Assembly: GCF_030936135.1 (NCBI RefSeq) | Contig: NC_082599.1 | Span: forward strand, 63,181,686-63,245,685 | Direction of reading: 5' to 3' | Source of the DNA: Gavia stellata | Lineage: Eukaryota > Chordata > Aves > Gaviiformes > Gaviidae | Length of the DNA: 64,000 nt | Shown: one piece after another, positions 1 to 10,800 of the stretch | How the letters are laid out: each line of letters starts with the position of its first letter | How positions within the stretch are numbered: position 1 is the stretch's first letter | The notes under the pieces: generated by a model | Told to the model about the DNA's origin: nothing | Seen by the model: only the letters and a program-made list of their open reading frames with translations | The model's database searches: none | Translations under genes and position numbers: made by a program

Positions 1-2260
1 TGTGTGGTTAAAATCAAGTGCAATAAAGACCTTACAATGTATAAGGAAGGGGCCTTTTTTTTACCTGTCTGAAGGATAAAATTTCACAAAAAGGCAGGAA
101 TGCTTCCCCCTGATGAAGGTGATTTCTTTCTTGGCTTTTCTTGTAAGCATGACTGCTTAAATGTGCGTGGGGGTGAATTTACCCCTGCAGACAGTCAAAC
201 TGCATGCAGCTAAAAAACCAAGTTAGATTGCCAGTTTTTATTGCCAAATCAATTTTTTTTCCACTCTCCAGGCCACCCAAGACGGTCTTGAATCGCTCCA
301 CTCCATCCATTTCTGCTCTTCCAGTAAAAGGCTCCAGCACCTGCTCACAGCTGCAATGAGAGAGGATCAGCAGCTACCCCACAAGCCAGGACAGGAGTGT
401 GCAAGTGCAGACCCGTTGTAAAACAAAGAGTGGGACTCAGAAGAAAGACTCCACTGAGAGGCCACTAACAGTCAAAAGCTCAAGAGCAGCAAAAGGCAGG
501 ACTTCTACCACCGTGTACACGGGTTGAGGCAGGACACAGGGCGTACACAGACCCTTCACAGCATCTATCATCATGCAAGGGAGTTTTGATACCAACAGCT
601 CTTGCCAGGAGCAGCATCCTCTCTTTTGTACCCAGCGGTGTTTTGCACCCAAACTAAGGAGCAAAGAAAGTTGCAATCAATGTCTGAGACCAGGCCAGCT
701 CTGAAGAAGAGGGTGATGGGAATGCCTCGTGACTGAGGGCGCTCTGAGGAATAACCATGAGAAAACACTTGCTCCAGAACCTTGTCCAAACATCTATGTG
801 ACCCTTCTTTCTGATGGGGCAGAGGAGTGACAAGAAAGGGAAAGATGCATCTGAAACCACACGCTGCCAGCAAGAGAAAGGCTTTCGGTGGAACTTAAGG
901 CCCCAAGAGCCACCAAAGGAACGTGAGGACTTGGGAGGCCACAGAGACTCCGTTTACCCAAGGAGAGCGGGGAATGGCACAGACAGGGACAAGGAAGTGC
1001 CCCAGCTCATTCAGAGGGAAGGGAAGAAAGGTGTCCACTGCACAGGAGTGTAAAATAATAAAAATAAAAAAAACCCACAGATGCAGAGAAAGACAAAGAG
1101 GAAAAAATACGGAAGCGCATCAAGCCCTCAGAGATAAGTTAAGAGGCACGATCAGAGAGAAGCAAAATAAGCCGTGCAACAGGGCAGAGCAGCTGAAGTC
1201 TCACAGGCATGGACAAACAGAAGGAAAGTACTTTGTAAGTCCCAGAAAATGTGTATGATGGTGGTGGTACCAGGAAATGTACAGTAGGGGAAAAAGCAAA
1301 ACAAGCAATGTGACGATAACAAGGATTTACTAGAGAGCAGGAAACTTCCACCACCATTTTCCCTCCCCATTCCAGCAACTGTCCCGAGATATCTGGGCAC
1401 ACGTCACGCGGCGGGAGCTGTGGCTGTGTGAAGTTGTCTCCGGACACTGGACAAGGCTTTCACCTGGTCGTGCATAAAAGCCTTGAGGCATCAGATGGTC
1501 TCCTGCCTGCCCTGTGTACCATATAAACTGTGAGGAAGCAAATCAGTAAGCTGCCAAACTTTTGGAAGAAGACACCTCTCCTGTCTCCTCCAGAGCTCTC
1601 CGACTAGGCTATGATGAGAACTTCAGCACCAACAGTCACAGTGAGATTCCACCTCAATTGGCTCTTACCTCCAGAAGACAGCAGAAAAGGTTGTTGATGC
1701 AAGAAACCACCAGACTCAATTCCAATGCAGCCAAGATTCACACTGCGATCAGTTGCCCCCCCCCCCACCTCACAGGAATCCCTCAGCTCAGTCTCAAGCA
1801 CACACAGCCCCATCTCCATCTCAGAAGAGATCTTTAAGCCCCCAAACAAACCACTGCCTCATCCCCACATGAGCGACCTGCCCTGATCCTCGTTCCTTTT
1901 CCCTCCATCCCTGGCTGTACCACACTGAAATGGTATTTCTTTCCCTACTCACATAACCACACCATATCCAAACACAGTAATAATCCTGCATAGGAAAACC
2001 GTCTGCAGTGCCCAGGGACTGCTCTTCCCCCAGTTGCAGCACAGTGCACCACAGTGTCATGGTGTCATCACTGATGTAGTGCTGCACACTATACAACAAT
2101 CAGCAGAAAGCACAGGAGGTATAAGTCTTGACAGACTATTTTTTCTCCCTCACATATTCCCTTTAAATCATCTCTTCAACTCTTCCCAATAAGTATGTAG
2201 CTTTTGAAGATAACAGCTTTATAACAGATTTGAAGAAGTGCTTTTCTCCAAAGCTTTTCT
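1..2260. other. Unrecognised sequence
   Basis: I see no convincing gene here. There is a short poly-C run near 1,755-1,767. The open frames are short and overlap on both strands without codon structure that I recognise. Confidence 0.5.
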
Positions 2261-2264
2261 GCTG

Positions 2265-2520
2265 TTCATCTACATTAGGAAAAATGTCTTTACTGAGAGA
2301 ATGGTGACACACTGGAATAAACTGCCCGGGGAAGTGGTGGAGTCACCCTCACTGGAGGTGTTCAAGGAATGTGTGGACATGGCATTGCGGGACATGGCTT
2401 AATGGGCATGGCGGTGTGTGATGTGTGTTGGGTTTTTATGTTTGTTTGTTTTTCTTTTTGTTGATGGTTGGACTTGATGATCTTACAGGTCTTTTCCAAC
2501 CTTGGTGATTCTGTGACTAC
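2265..2520 (+). mobile_element. CR1 LINE 3' end
   Basis: The segment contains the usual avian CR1 3' pattern: a stretch like 'ggggaagtggtggagtcacc', then 'ggttggacttgatgatctta' and 'ggtcttttccaacctt', ending in a TGATTCTGTGA tail. It is a 5'-truncated non-LTR retrotransposon remnant on the plus strand. No reading frame is left. Confidence 0.85.
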
Positions 2521-2748
2521 GTGTGTGTGTGTGATTTGTTGCTCATGTAATAAAAGAGTAAGCAAGTGTACCTAATTCCTCCTAACATGGGCATGACCAG
2601 GGTTCCCCCCACAGCCAAGGCCTAAAACTCACCACGGGGCGAAAGTGCGGGTGGACGGAGGAGTGGGTGGGTGCAGAGGCCGGACGGGCGTGGAGGCAGA
2701 AGGGGTCTCCAGCAGAAGCTGAGGGATGACTTTTTCCTGCTGTTGCAG

Positions 2749-2874
2749 CCACCTTTCTCCAGGAGCGGTCCGGGTCCTGGAAAGGCTGGAGCTGCATCAA
2801 GCAGGCTGGGACATATTCAAGCACGTCACTGAGACCAACAGGCAGCAGCAAGAGCTGCAGCGGCAGCCGCCCTG
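2749..2874 (+). other. Candidate isolated exon, unassigned
   Basis: A strong pyrimidine tract and TTGCAG precede 2,749, and GTAAGT follows 2,874. The frame opened between them reads HLSPGAVRVLERLELHQAGW and continues with FKHVTETNRQQQELQ, which looks helical. It starts and ends in phase 2. Joining it to the next acceptor-like site (about 3,110) would create a TGA at the junction, so it could only be a last coding exon there. I do not recognise the family. It may be a chance or decayed exon. Confidence 0.25.
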
Positions 2875-3392
2875 GTAAGTACCTCCAAACAGGGAAGGTG
2901 CTTCCCCCGGCTGCAGGGCCAGCCCGGGGCGGGGAAGAGGGGACTTCTCTGACAATCCTCGTGAGACAGAAGCAGGTTTTGGAGCCTGGCGTTGGACTGG
3001 AGTTCCCTGATGCCGGAGAGGGGCTTGCGGGGGACCTGGCTGGAGAGAGAGGGATCCCTCTGATGGCTGGCTCTGCCCTTTCCAACCCAGAGTCTGTCCT
3101 CCCTTTGCAGAGGCCTGGCACCAAGACGTCTTGCCCCGAGGGGGGAATACCTGTTTGGGACAGCCAAGGTCTCGCCCCACCTGACTCAGCCCCAGGCTGA
3201 TCCGCTGCACGGAAGGCAGAAGGGGCAGTATGGAAGAGGAGCAACACAGTAACTGAGCTCTTGGGAACCTACTTGCAGAAGCCCCTCGCCGCTCCCGGCC
3301 CACCCGTGCGTAACCACACAGCATCACGCTGCGCCCCTGAAAGTAAGGCTGGGGCAGGGGAGGGCACCGGCCCGACCTGGACCCTCTCCACA

Positions 3393-3441
3393 GGCCACTT
3401 CTCCGCAGGCTGAGGGTGAGGCCACTTCTCCGCAGGCTGAG
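3393..3441. repeat. Short 27-bp tandem duplication
   Basis: The 22-base string starting GGCCACTTCTCCGCAGGC occurs at 3,393-3,414 and again at 3,420-3,441, giving a period of 27 bp. Confidence 0.8.
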
Positions 3442-3538
3442 AGCCAGGCCCCCCCACACCTGGGGGCTCCTACGCCTCAGCAGGAGCTGACGGCCGCAAC
3501 CCCAGGCCCCCGCAGTCAGTGGCTCGGCCTGGTGCTGG

Positions 3539-4064
3539 TGTTACAGAACATCCTGAAACGCAGGGTCAAAGTAGTGTAAAAGGAATGGAAATAATGTGAA
3601 GAAGATACTTAGTAATGCGTGCACCTGGTATGTAGACATAAAATTACAGTTAAAAACTGTCTCCACTAACTAACAGTAAGGATTACCACAAGGTCGAAGT
3701 CTAGGAAAATAGAATAGAGTGCCAAAACTGTTTTAAGGCTGACCTGCCTCATTGTCATGTGAAACCCACACCTCCTAGCTAGAAAACGCCCCCAACCCAA
3801 ATAAGCCCCCTCCCCTCTGGGCATGCGTAGGGAATTGGAACTGTATCTGTAAGATGAAGTAAGAAAGGTACTAACCAATAGTTAGTTAAGGGGTAGGAGC
3901 AGTAGGCGTAACTAACTTTGTCACCTGTTTTAAATCCCTGTCATGATTTCAGCCCGGGGTGCATGCTGGCTGGAGAGATCCCCCACGCACCCGGCGCCGA
4001 ATGCAGTAATGCCTGCTCTTTAATAGACCAGTGTGAAGGGGTTTCATTCCCGATTTCGGTGACA
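3539..4064 (+). mobile_element. Solo LTR, gammaretrovirus-like ERV, sense orientation
   Basis: The element starts TGTTACAGAACATC and ends TTTCGGTGACA, so it has TG...CA termini. CTGG lies directly on both sides (3,535-3,538 and 4,065-4,068), which fits a 4-bp target-site duplication of the ERV1 type. It shares long stretches with the LTRs at 60,075-60,630 (+) and 42,547-43,084 / 45,735-46,258 (-), including the 'aagatgaagtaagaaaggta' and 'ggcgtaactaactttgt' blocks. No internal retroviral sequence adjoins it, so it is a solo LTR. The poly(A) signal seen in its relatives is degraded here. Confidence 0.8.
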
Positions 4065-4803
4065 CTGGCACTGAGGGAGGGAGCAGGAGGGCGCCCGACC
4101 GGGGCTGGGCTGGGCACCTTCCGCCTGTTCGTGCTGCGAGGCCTCAGGGCGAGGGCCCGGGCCTTCCCCTGAGAAGGCCCAGCACGGCCCGCAGGGCGGG
4201 ATGGGCCAGGAGCAGCTGTGCCCCGAGGGCCCAGACAGGCTGGGCTGGGGCCCCCCATCAGCGCTGCTGTTCTGGGCTGAAAATGGGAAAATGGGGAAAA
4301 ACTTTGCCGTGCGTGTTTACTGGAGGCTTGTGGCCTGATGCTCTCAGGCCCTGGGTGCCAGCGAGGCTTTGCCAGATGGCTGAGTAACGCCGTGCGGCTG
4401 TGAGCGGTGGCACAAACTGCTCCGGTGGCCTCGGGTCCCTGGAGGGGGACGTGGATCGGGGACGGGGCTGGGAAGGGCTCTCGGGAGAAAGTCCTTGCTA
4501 GAACTGTTCGAGGACCATGAGTGAGTTCAAGTGATGGAGAATGGGGAAATCCTGCATTTCGGGGCCTGTGGGGATCCGCAGGGTGCTGCGTGTCTGGTCC
4601 CCGCCCCGCAGCGTGTCCCCAGCACGTGTCCCTGTGTCACAGCAGCCCTCTGTGAGGCGCCGCGCCCCGCACGGGTGTCACAATGGCCAGGCTCTATATC
4701 TTCCCAAGGGGCTGGTGCTGCCCCAGTTTCTCATGGCGTTCGCAGGAGGAGGACCCAGAGAGAGCAGTGCGTCCATCTGGGGGATCCTGCTGCCCTGAGG
4801 AGG
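4065..4803. other. GC-rich upstream region of the MROH-like gene
   Basis: This stretch lies between the solo LTR and the inferred start codon. It is GC-rich with scattered CpG and has no TATA box that I can defend. It probably holds promoter and 5' UTR sequence for the downstream gene, but I can mark no specific site. Confidence 0.3.
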
Positions 4804-4819
4804 ATGAGAGCACTCAGAG
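4804..4819 (+). CDS. MROH-like exon 1 (inferred start exon)
   Basis: ATGAGAGCACTCAGAG is followed by GTGAGG. The base at -3 is A, a fair Kozak context. The exon ends in phase 1, which is the phase the exon at 5,329 needs; the joined start reads MRALRALCPCFGS. This is an inference, because a 16-nt coding exon is easy to find by chance. Confidence 0.45.
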
Positions 4820-7800
4820 GTGAGGCGGTGGTGGGGGGCTGGGGGCTGATGCCTGCTGGGGCCTGCGTCGCCGTCACCTCTCATCCTGCTGCCAGGCACC
4901 TCCGAGAGGGCTCTGGCTCCATCCTCTCCCTGCCCTCCGTGGGGCAGCTGGGGACTGCTCAAAGACGACCTGGCCCGGCCAACTCTTGTCGGGGCTGCCC
5001 AGCCCCAGCCCTCCCAGCACCTCCTTGCAGGGTCCCATGTCCATGTCCCGCCCAGCTCGGGGCCCCCGTGCTGGACTCGCTCTAGCGCATTGCTGCCATT
5101 CTGTCACTGGGAGCCCAGAATGGATCCAGTCCCCCAGTGTGGTATTCCCAGTGCGGTCTTCCCAGTGCCGCAGTGAGGGGAAGACTCCCTTCCCTTGTCC
5201 CAGTGACTGCCCTCTTGCCAGTACAGCCCAGCACGGGCTGTTAGTGCTGGGAGGGGCTGGGAAGATCCTCCCCCCTCCCTGGTGCAAAGCCCTGCAGCCA
5301 GCAAAACCATTTCTTTCTTTTCTTCCAGCTCTCTGCCCGTGCTTTGGTTCTCAGTCCAGACCTGCACATCCTGAGGATGGAGGCAGGGCAAAGAAGGCTG
5401 TCCCTGAAGCCATCACTACCTTTGTGGCTAGTGGGGCTTCTCTGCTAAAGCGGCTGCAAGACCGTGAGGTGAGACAAGGGGGCTCGAGGGCTCCCCTCCA
5501 AGCCCTTGACTTCCCCAGGTGCCGTGGCAGAGGGGGATCTCGCCTGATGGCACCTCTGCCCTCCTGCAGGCGCTTCGTCCCCAAGCGCCGATCCTGCTGC
5601 TCCAGCTGGACTAATGCCACTGCTCCCTCCCTCCTTTCCCTGGGAGCTTGCAGTGCTCTCCTGGACAAGGCAAAGCCTCTGGCATAAATCCCAGCATCTC
5701 TCCAGCACCTTTGCCCAAGCGCTCAAGGCCCCACCTTAGCTTTGGTTCCAGAACTGTCCCAGCGCCTGGGCTCCTGCCTGTGCGAGGGGAGCGACACTGT
5801 GCCCCAAGGTGCAGGGAGTTCATGGCTCCCCCTCCTCAGGGACTGGTCTCATTCCCACATCTTCCCCTTCCTCGCCTGGCACTGTCCGTCTGACCTCCAC
5901 CATCCCCCATCCTCAGGAACGACTTCCTAGGCTCCCGCATGGCCCTTTACCCTGGTGGAATCAACCTCCCTGTCTGGCTCTCTGGTAGTGTTAGAGGTGC
6001 CGTGGAAGATCTTGCCGTTCCCCATGGCTGTCCTGACCGATGCCTGCAGCTCATACCTCGTGCCCATGGCAGAGAGATGATTTGGGGGGCAGTAGGTCTC
6101 TCTCGTGGGTCCCTGGCAACGAGGGCAAAGCAAGTCCCATCACTCCCATGTGTGGTCTGTCCCCAGGGTGACCGAGTGGAGACATACCGGGAGCTGGAGA
6201 GCTTCTTGCAAGGAGACGATGGCAGTTTGCAGAGCGGTGTCGTGAACCGCCTGATAGCAGAGGTGTCCAGTGACATGCGAGCAGCCCAGGTGAGCTTGTT
6301 CTCTTTCAAGGCCGCCAAAGCAGCCTGTCTCTGGCCCTGGTTTTTGGGGAAATCCAGAGCAGCACAGAGATGTTCCTCAACTATTCAGACCCAGTGGAGG
6401 TCCGAAGGGGACTCCTCCTTATAGGGAATTTGAAGAGGAGATGCAGAGAGTAGTGCAGAGAGGTGGACGCGGGGCTGTTTCTAACTGAGCGAGAGCTGGG
6501 TTCAAGCTCACTTGAGGAACAGCCCTGGGAACCCAGCAGCCCCGTGGAGAGGCCCCAGGGGGTCCTTGAGTCTGTGACTGTTTGTTCCTGGCATCTCTGC
6601 AGAGAGGGAGAGAAGGCAGCAGCACAGGGCTGTGCTAGGGAAAAGCCTCCCTGGTCTCACCGGGGAGCTGCTCGCCTACCCCAGGGTACAAGAGGCAGCA
6701 GGCGCCCGGCCTGAGCAAACTGCCCCAAGGGGTCTTGCAGGTGAGGCAGGGGCGTTCAGCCTGTCCGAGTGCCTCAGCCTTTTTCTCGGGAGTGTTTAAC
6801 TTGTGGCACTTTTTCAGGGTGTGACAGATGATGTGAAGATGGCTGCTAGCGACGTCCTGGTGGCTCTGGCCCGCTCCCGCTTCCACTTTGTCATGTCTGA
6901 GCTCCAGAGCCACCTGAAGGCCATGGGGAAGGTCCCTGATGAGATCGTGCTCCTCACCTTGGGCAAAATGGCCCGCAGCTACGGTACGGCACCCTGGGCC
7001 TCTTGGTTTGGGTAGGGGTCTGTGATAACGGGGAGAAAGCACCCTCCCCCTTCCTGAAGGCTCTGTGTTGAACTGGGGGGCTATGAAGTCGCCATGCCTC
7101 CTTGCTCTGTGCCAGGGCTGGCCGGCAGCTCTGCCTTACTAGCCCAGTCCTGGTTCCTGGAGGGTGGGAACCCACTGGAGACAAACCCGCAGGGTCTCTG
7201 CCCCGCACTGTCCTCCCCATTTCCCTAAAGGGCTTTCCTGTGTCCCCCTTGGGGAAGGCAGCCCTCCCCACACCCTCTGGCATGTCCCACATGGCCCAGC
7301 AGCCCCAGCCTTGCCAGGGATCGACCCCAGTCTCCCGTGTCTCTCACTGACCCTCTCGGTCCCTTTGTCCCTGCCTTCTCTGCAGCCCTGCGGTGCATCC
7401 CCTTCGTGGGAATGACGCTGCTTGCCCTGCGTGCCATGCTGAGCCGGGTGGGGAGTGGCCGGATCCTGCGTGCCGTCTGCAGTGGTGAGTGTCCCCTCCT
7501 TAGCTGGGGTCCCAGGGTCAGGGGCTGGGGTGGCCTTTGATGCGTCCCTGTGATCTCAGAGGGAACATGGCAGGTGTCAGCCCACAGCGAGGTCAGGCCT
7601 TGGCGATCCCAAACAGCTGTGAGTGTGCAGAAGGAGCGGGAGAAGCCCCGGAGGTTTCTGTGGGTAGGACACGACGGTGCTGCACAGGGGAACTCCTGAG
7701 TGCCTTCCCATGGCTTCTGTTCCCCTGTTTCCCCTGGGAAATACTGGAGGGGAACAGGCCATTGAGGAGGAAAAGGATGGGGAGGAGGAGAGAAACGGTG

Positions 7801-10800
7801 GGGTGTTTGAAACCAGACACCTCAAGGGCACAGCTTGGCCTCAGATGCAGATCTGGTCCTGGGCTGAGCCCTGCCGAGCCTGGGACCGTCCTTAGAGCAG
7901 GCTTGGGTGAGGGTGCAAGGTACCGTCCCTGCTGCAGACTCTCACGTGCTGCCCTTCCCTTTCTCCTGGTGCAGTTCTGGAGCAATGGTCAAAAGGGGTC
8001 AATACATACTTCGGCAGCCGGGAGCAATGCCCCTTCCCTCGCAACGGGGAAGCGCAGCTCTGTGAAGACATTTACCCAGTCTTCCGTTACGCGCTGGTAA
8101 ATTGGCTGGGCTGCGAGGAAGAAGAGGTAAGAAGTGCTGCTTTCCACGCCTGGGGCCACAGCGGGGATGTCCACGTTGGTGGGTCTGTCTGTGGCTGGTG
8201 GGGTGCGAGCAGAGGGGTGAGGGGAGGCAGCGGTCTGAATGAGAAAGCATCCCAGGCCGGGAGCCTGCTGTCACTGTGCCTGGGGCTGGAGGCTCTCTGG
8301 CAGGAAGCAGCTGAGTCCTGGGGCCTTTCTGCAGGGAGGGCTGGGGTGCGAGCGTGGGGAACTGCTCTCTCTCCTCTGGAGTGAGCCCTTCTGCTGCAGG
8401 GCAGAAGGGAAAGGGAAACCCCTCCCAGTGGGAAGGGCAGACTGGTGTGCAGGCGATGCTGAGTGCTAGGCAGACCTTCAGCCCTCCAAGCAGAGCCTCT
8501 CCCTTCCCTCTTCAGGACAAGCAGGCTGTGCTCAGGGCGGTGGCTGCCATGATGGAGGTCCTGCTGCGTGAGGAGCAGCACCGCGAGCATGCCTGGGAGC
8601 AGCTCCTCTGGCTGCTGCACCAATCTCAGGAGGTCCAAGACACCTCCCGGGTCAACAAGGTGAGGTGTTGCGCAGGGCCCGGCGTGGCTGCTGGGGTGGG
8701 TCTGCGCGAGTGCCACGAGGCACTGGGGAGCTGTGGGGTGCCAGGAGGAGCTGCGAAGGCCTTAGAGAAGGAACAGGGAGGGGGAGAGCAGAGGAGGCCT
8801 GAGACTTCCCCGCACTCTTTGGGCAAGAAAAGAGAAATGTGGGGAGGGGCCAGAAGGGAGGCAAGAGTCCCCGGGGCTCGTCTTCTCAGGAAGGGAGGCA
8901 TTGCCATCTCTGTAGGGCTCTGTGTGTGGGAAGAGCTTTGCCCTAATGCCCAGGGCTGTGTCCAGTCCCGTCCAGTGAGGGCTGAGGTCTGATGAGTGGG
9001 AAGTGCTGGGAAACGGAGTTGTCAACAGCGGGCTCTGTTCAGAGGAAAGAGACCCTGCCGATGCTGCTCTGAGGGGAGGGCAAACAAGAAGCCCCATCCA
9101 GGAGGGTTTGTGGTTTTCCCTGGGAGCTGCTGTTAGGGACTCCCCTTCTCCCAGATGTGCCTTTAGGTAGCTTTAGCCTCCTCTTCCTCCCCCGTTGTCT
9201 CACAGACCTTCCTGCAGGCCAGGAACACGCCAGGATTTGTGAGACAGGTGCCACGTAGGTTCCTTAAGGCTGCAGGAGGCCTGATCCTGGCTGTTCGGAA
9301 TGGGCCTGAGGGGCAGCCCTGTTCCCACAGTGATTTCCCTCTCAGCCAAGTCGCAGCAGGACTCTGGGAGAGGAGGGCAGAGAGCACCCTTTCTTTTCAG
9401 TCCCCCTCAATGCTGATGCAGATTTCTTTAAAACAGACCTTGTTCCCACAGCTCCCTGACGTGACCAAAGAGCCTGGCCTGGCCCCTAAGGCAGAACTTC
9501 CCCGCTGCATCGCGCTGCAGGGTAAGGAGAGGAGACTGGGCGATCCCCCGTCGTGCTGTGGCGGCTCTCTCCCTGTCCTCGGCAGTCAGAGGCAGCTGCC
9601 TGCTAGTGCAGAATGCAATTTCTTCCCTGCAGCACGACTATGCCCTGAGGAGACGGGCATGTTTCTGCACTCCCCGGAGAGCGGTGGGAGCAAGGCCGGT
9701 CGCGTGGCAGCCCTGGGCCTGCTGGGAGCGCTGGCCCACTCTGACGGTCAGTGCCATGGGCCAGGGACAGAAGGCAGGGGTTGGGGCTGCTGGGCTGAGA
9801 GCAGGAACAGGCTGAAAGCGGTGCACCTGCACCCAAAAGGAGCTGCAAAGAGCGGGTCCCCCAGCCGAGCTGACGCCCTGCGACAGGGCTCGAGCTCTCC
9901 TCCGGCAGTTAGAAATGGTGCACACCAGGGATGATGCTCCAAGCTCAGTAACACGGGCAGGCTGGTGGGTGGGCGGGTGGGCTGGTGCACAGGAGCTGCT
10001 TGTACCCAAGTCATTTCTCACGTGCTCTGTGTTACCATATTACCATAGCTTTCAGTCCCTATAAAACAGCTGTGCCTCTGGAAATGGAGTCGCTCTGGCT
10101 ATGCCGCTGCCTCCTGTGAAGTCAGAGTCAGGCCCCGCTTTTCTGTCCCGTTGGTGTGCGAAAAACTTGGAAGCTTCTGCCATTGGGGCTCTGCCTCAAT
10201 GCACACCTCTCCATATCTCTTCCAGCACCTGCAGTGAAAGAGAAGCTGCCCCAGGTGATGGAGGCCATGGGGTCAGTGTGCAACGACCCCAGTGCCCAGG
10301 TGAGCTGGTTTGGGAAGGGACAGTGCCACCAGGGGAGGCAGAGGAAGCCTTTCCCTCAGGGCAGAGCTGGGGTGCCTGGGGAAGTGCCGGCACATTGCCC
10401 AGGCAGTGGGTGATGGCTCGTCCCCGGGGAGAGCTGGCAGAGTGGAGCGGGGAGGTCGCTGTGCTCTGTGGGGCAAATGCCCGTCCAGCCTGGTGCTAAA
10501 GCCCAGCCCTGATGGCAGGAGCGAAAGCTTCTGCCATGCGCTTGTCATCTCTCCGCGAGCCACAAAGGCTGCCCCCAAGCAAAGGCGGCTTCCCTTTGGG
10601 TTTTGAACAGGAGGACCGTAACCACGCTCTCCCCTGGCAGGTGCGGAGGGCAGTTCTGGAGTTCATCCGGGAGCTGCTCAGCTCCGGCTCCCAGAGCTGC
10701 TGGGCATGGGATGTGGTGGGGCACATCTTCAGTGAGTTCAGCCGGACCTCAGGCAGACTGGTAAGGGCAGAGCAGGACACCTGGGGCTTCCAGCAGTGCC

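Noticed and set aside
5570-5620. Possible MROH exon after CTCCTGCAG
   Set aside because: The in-phase frame stops after 14 codons (TAA), and exons 2 and 3 join correctly without it.
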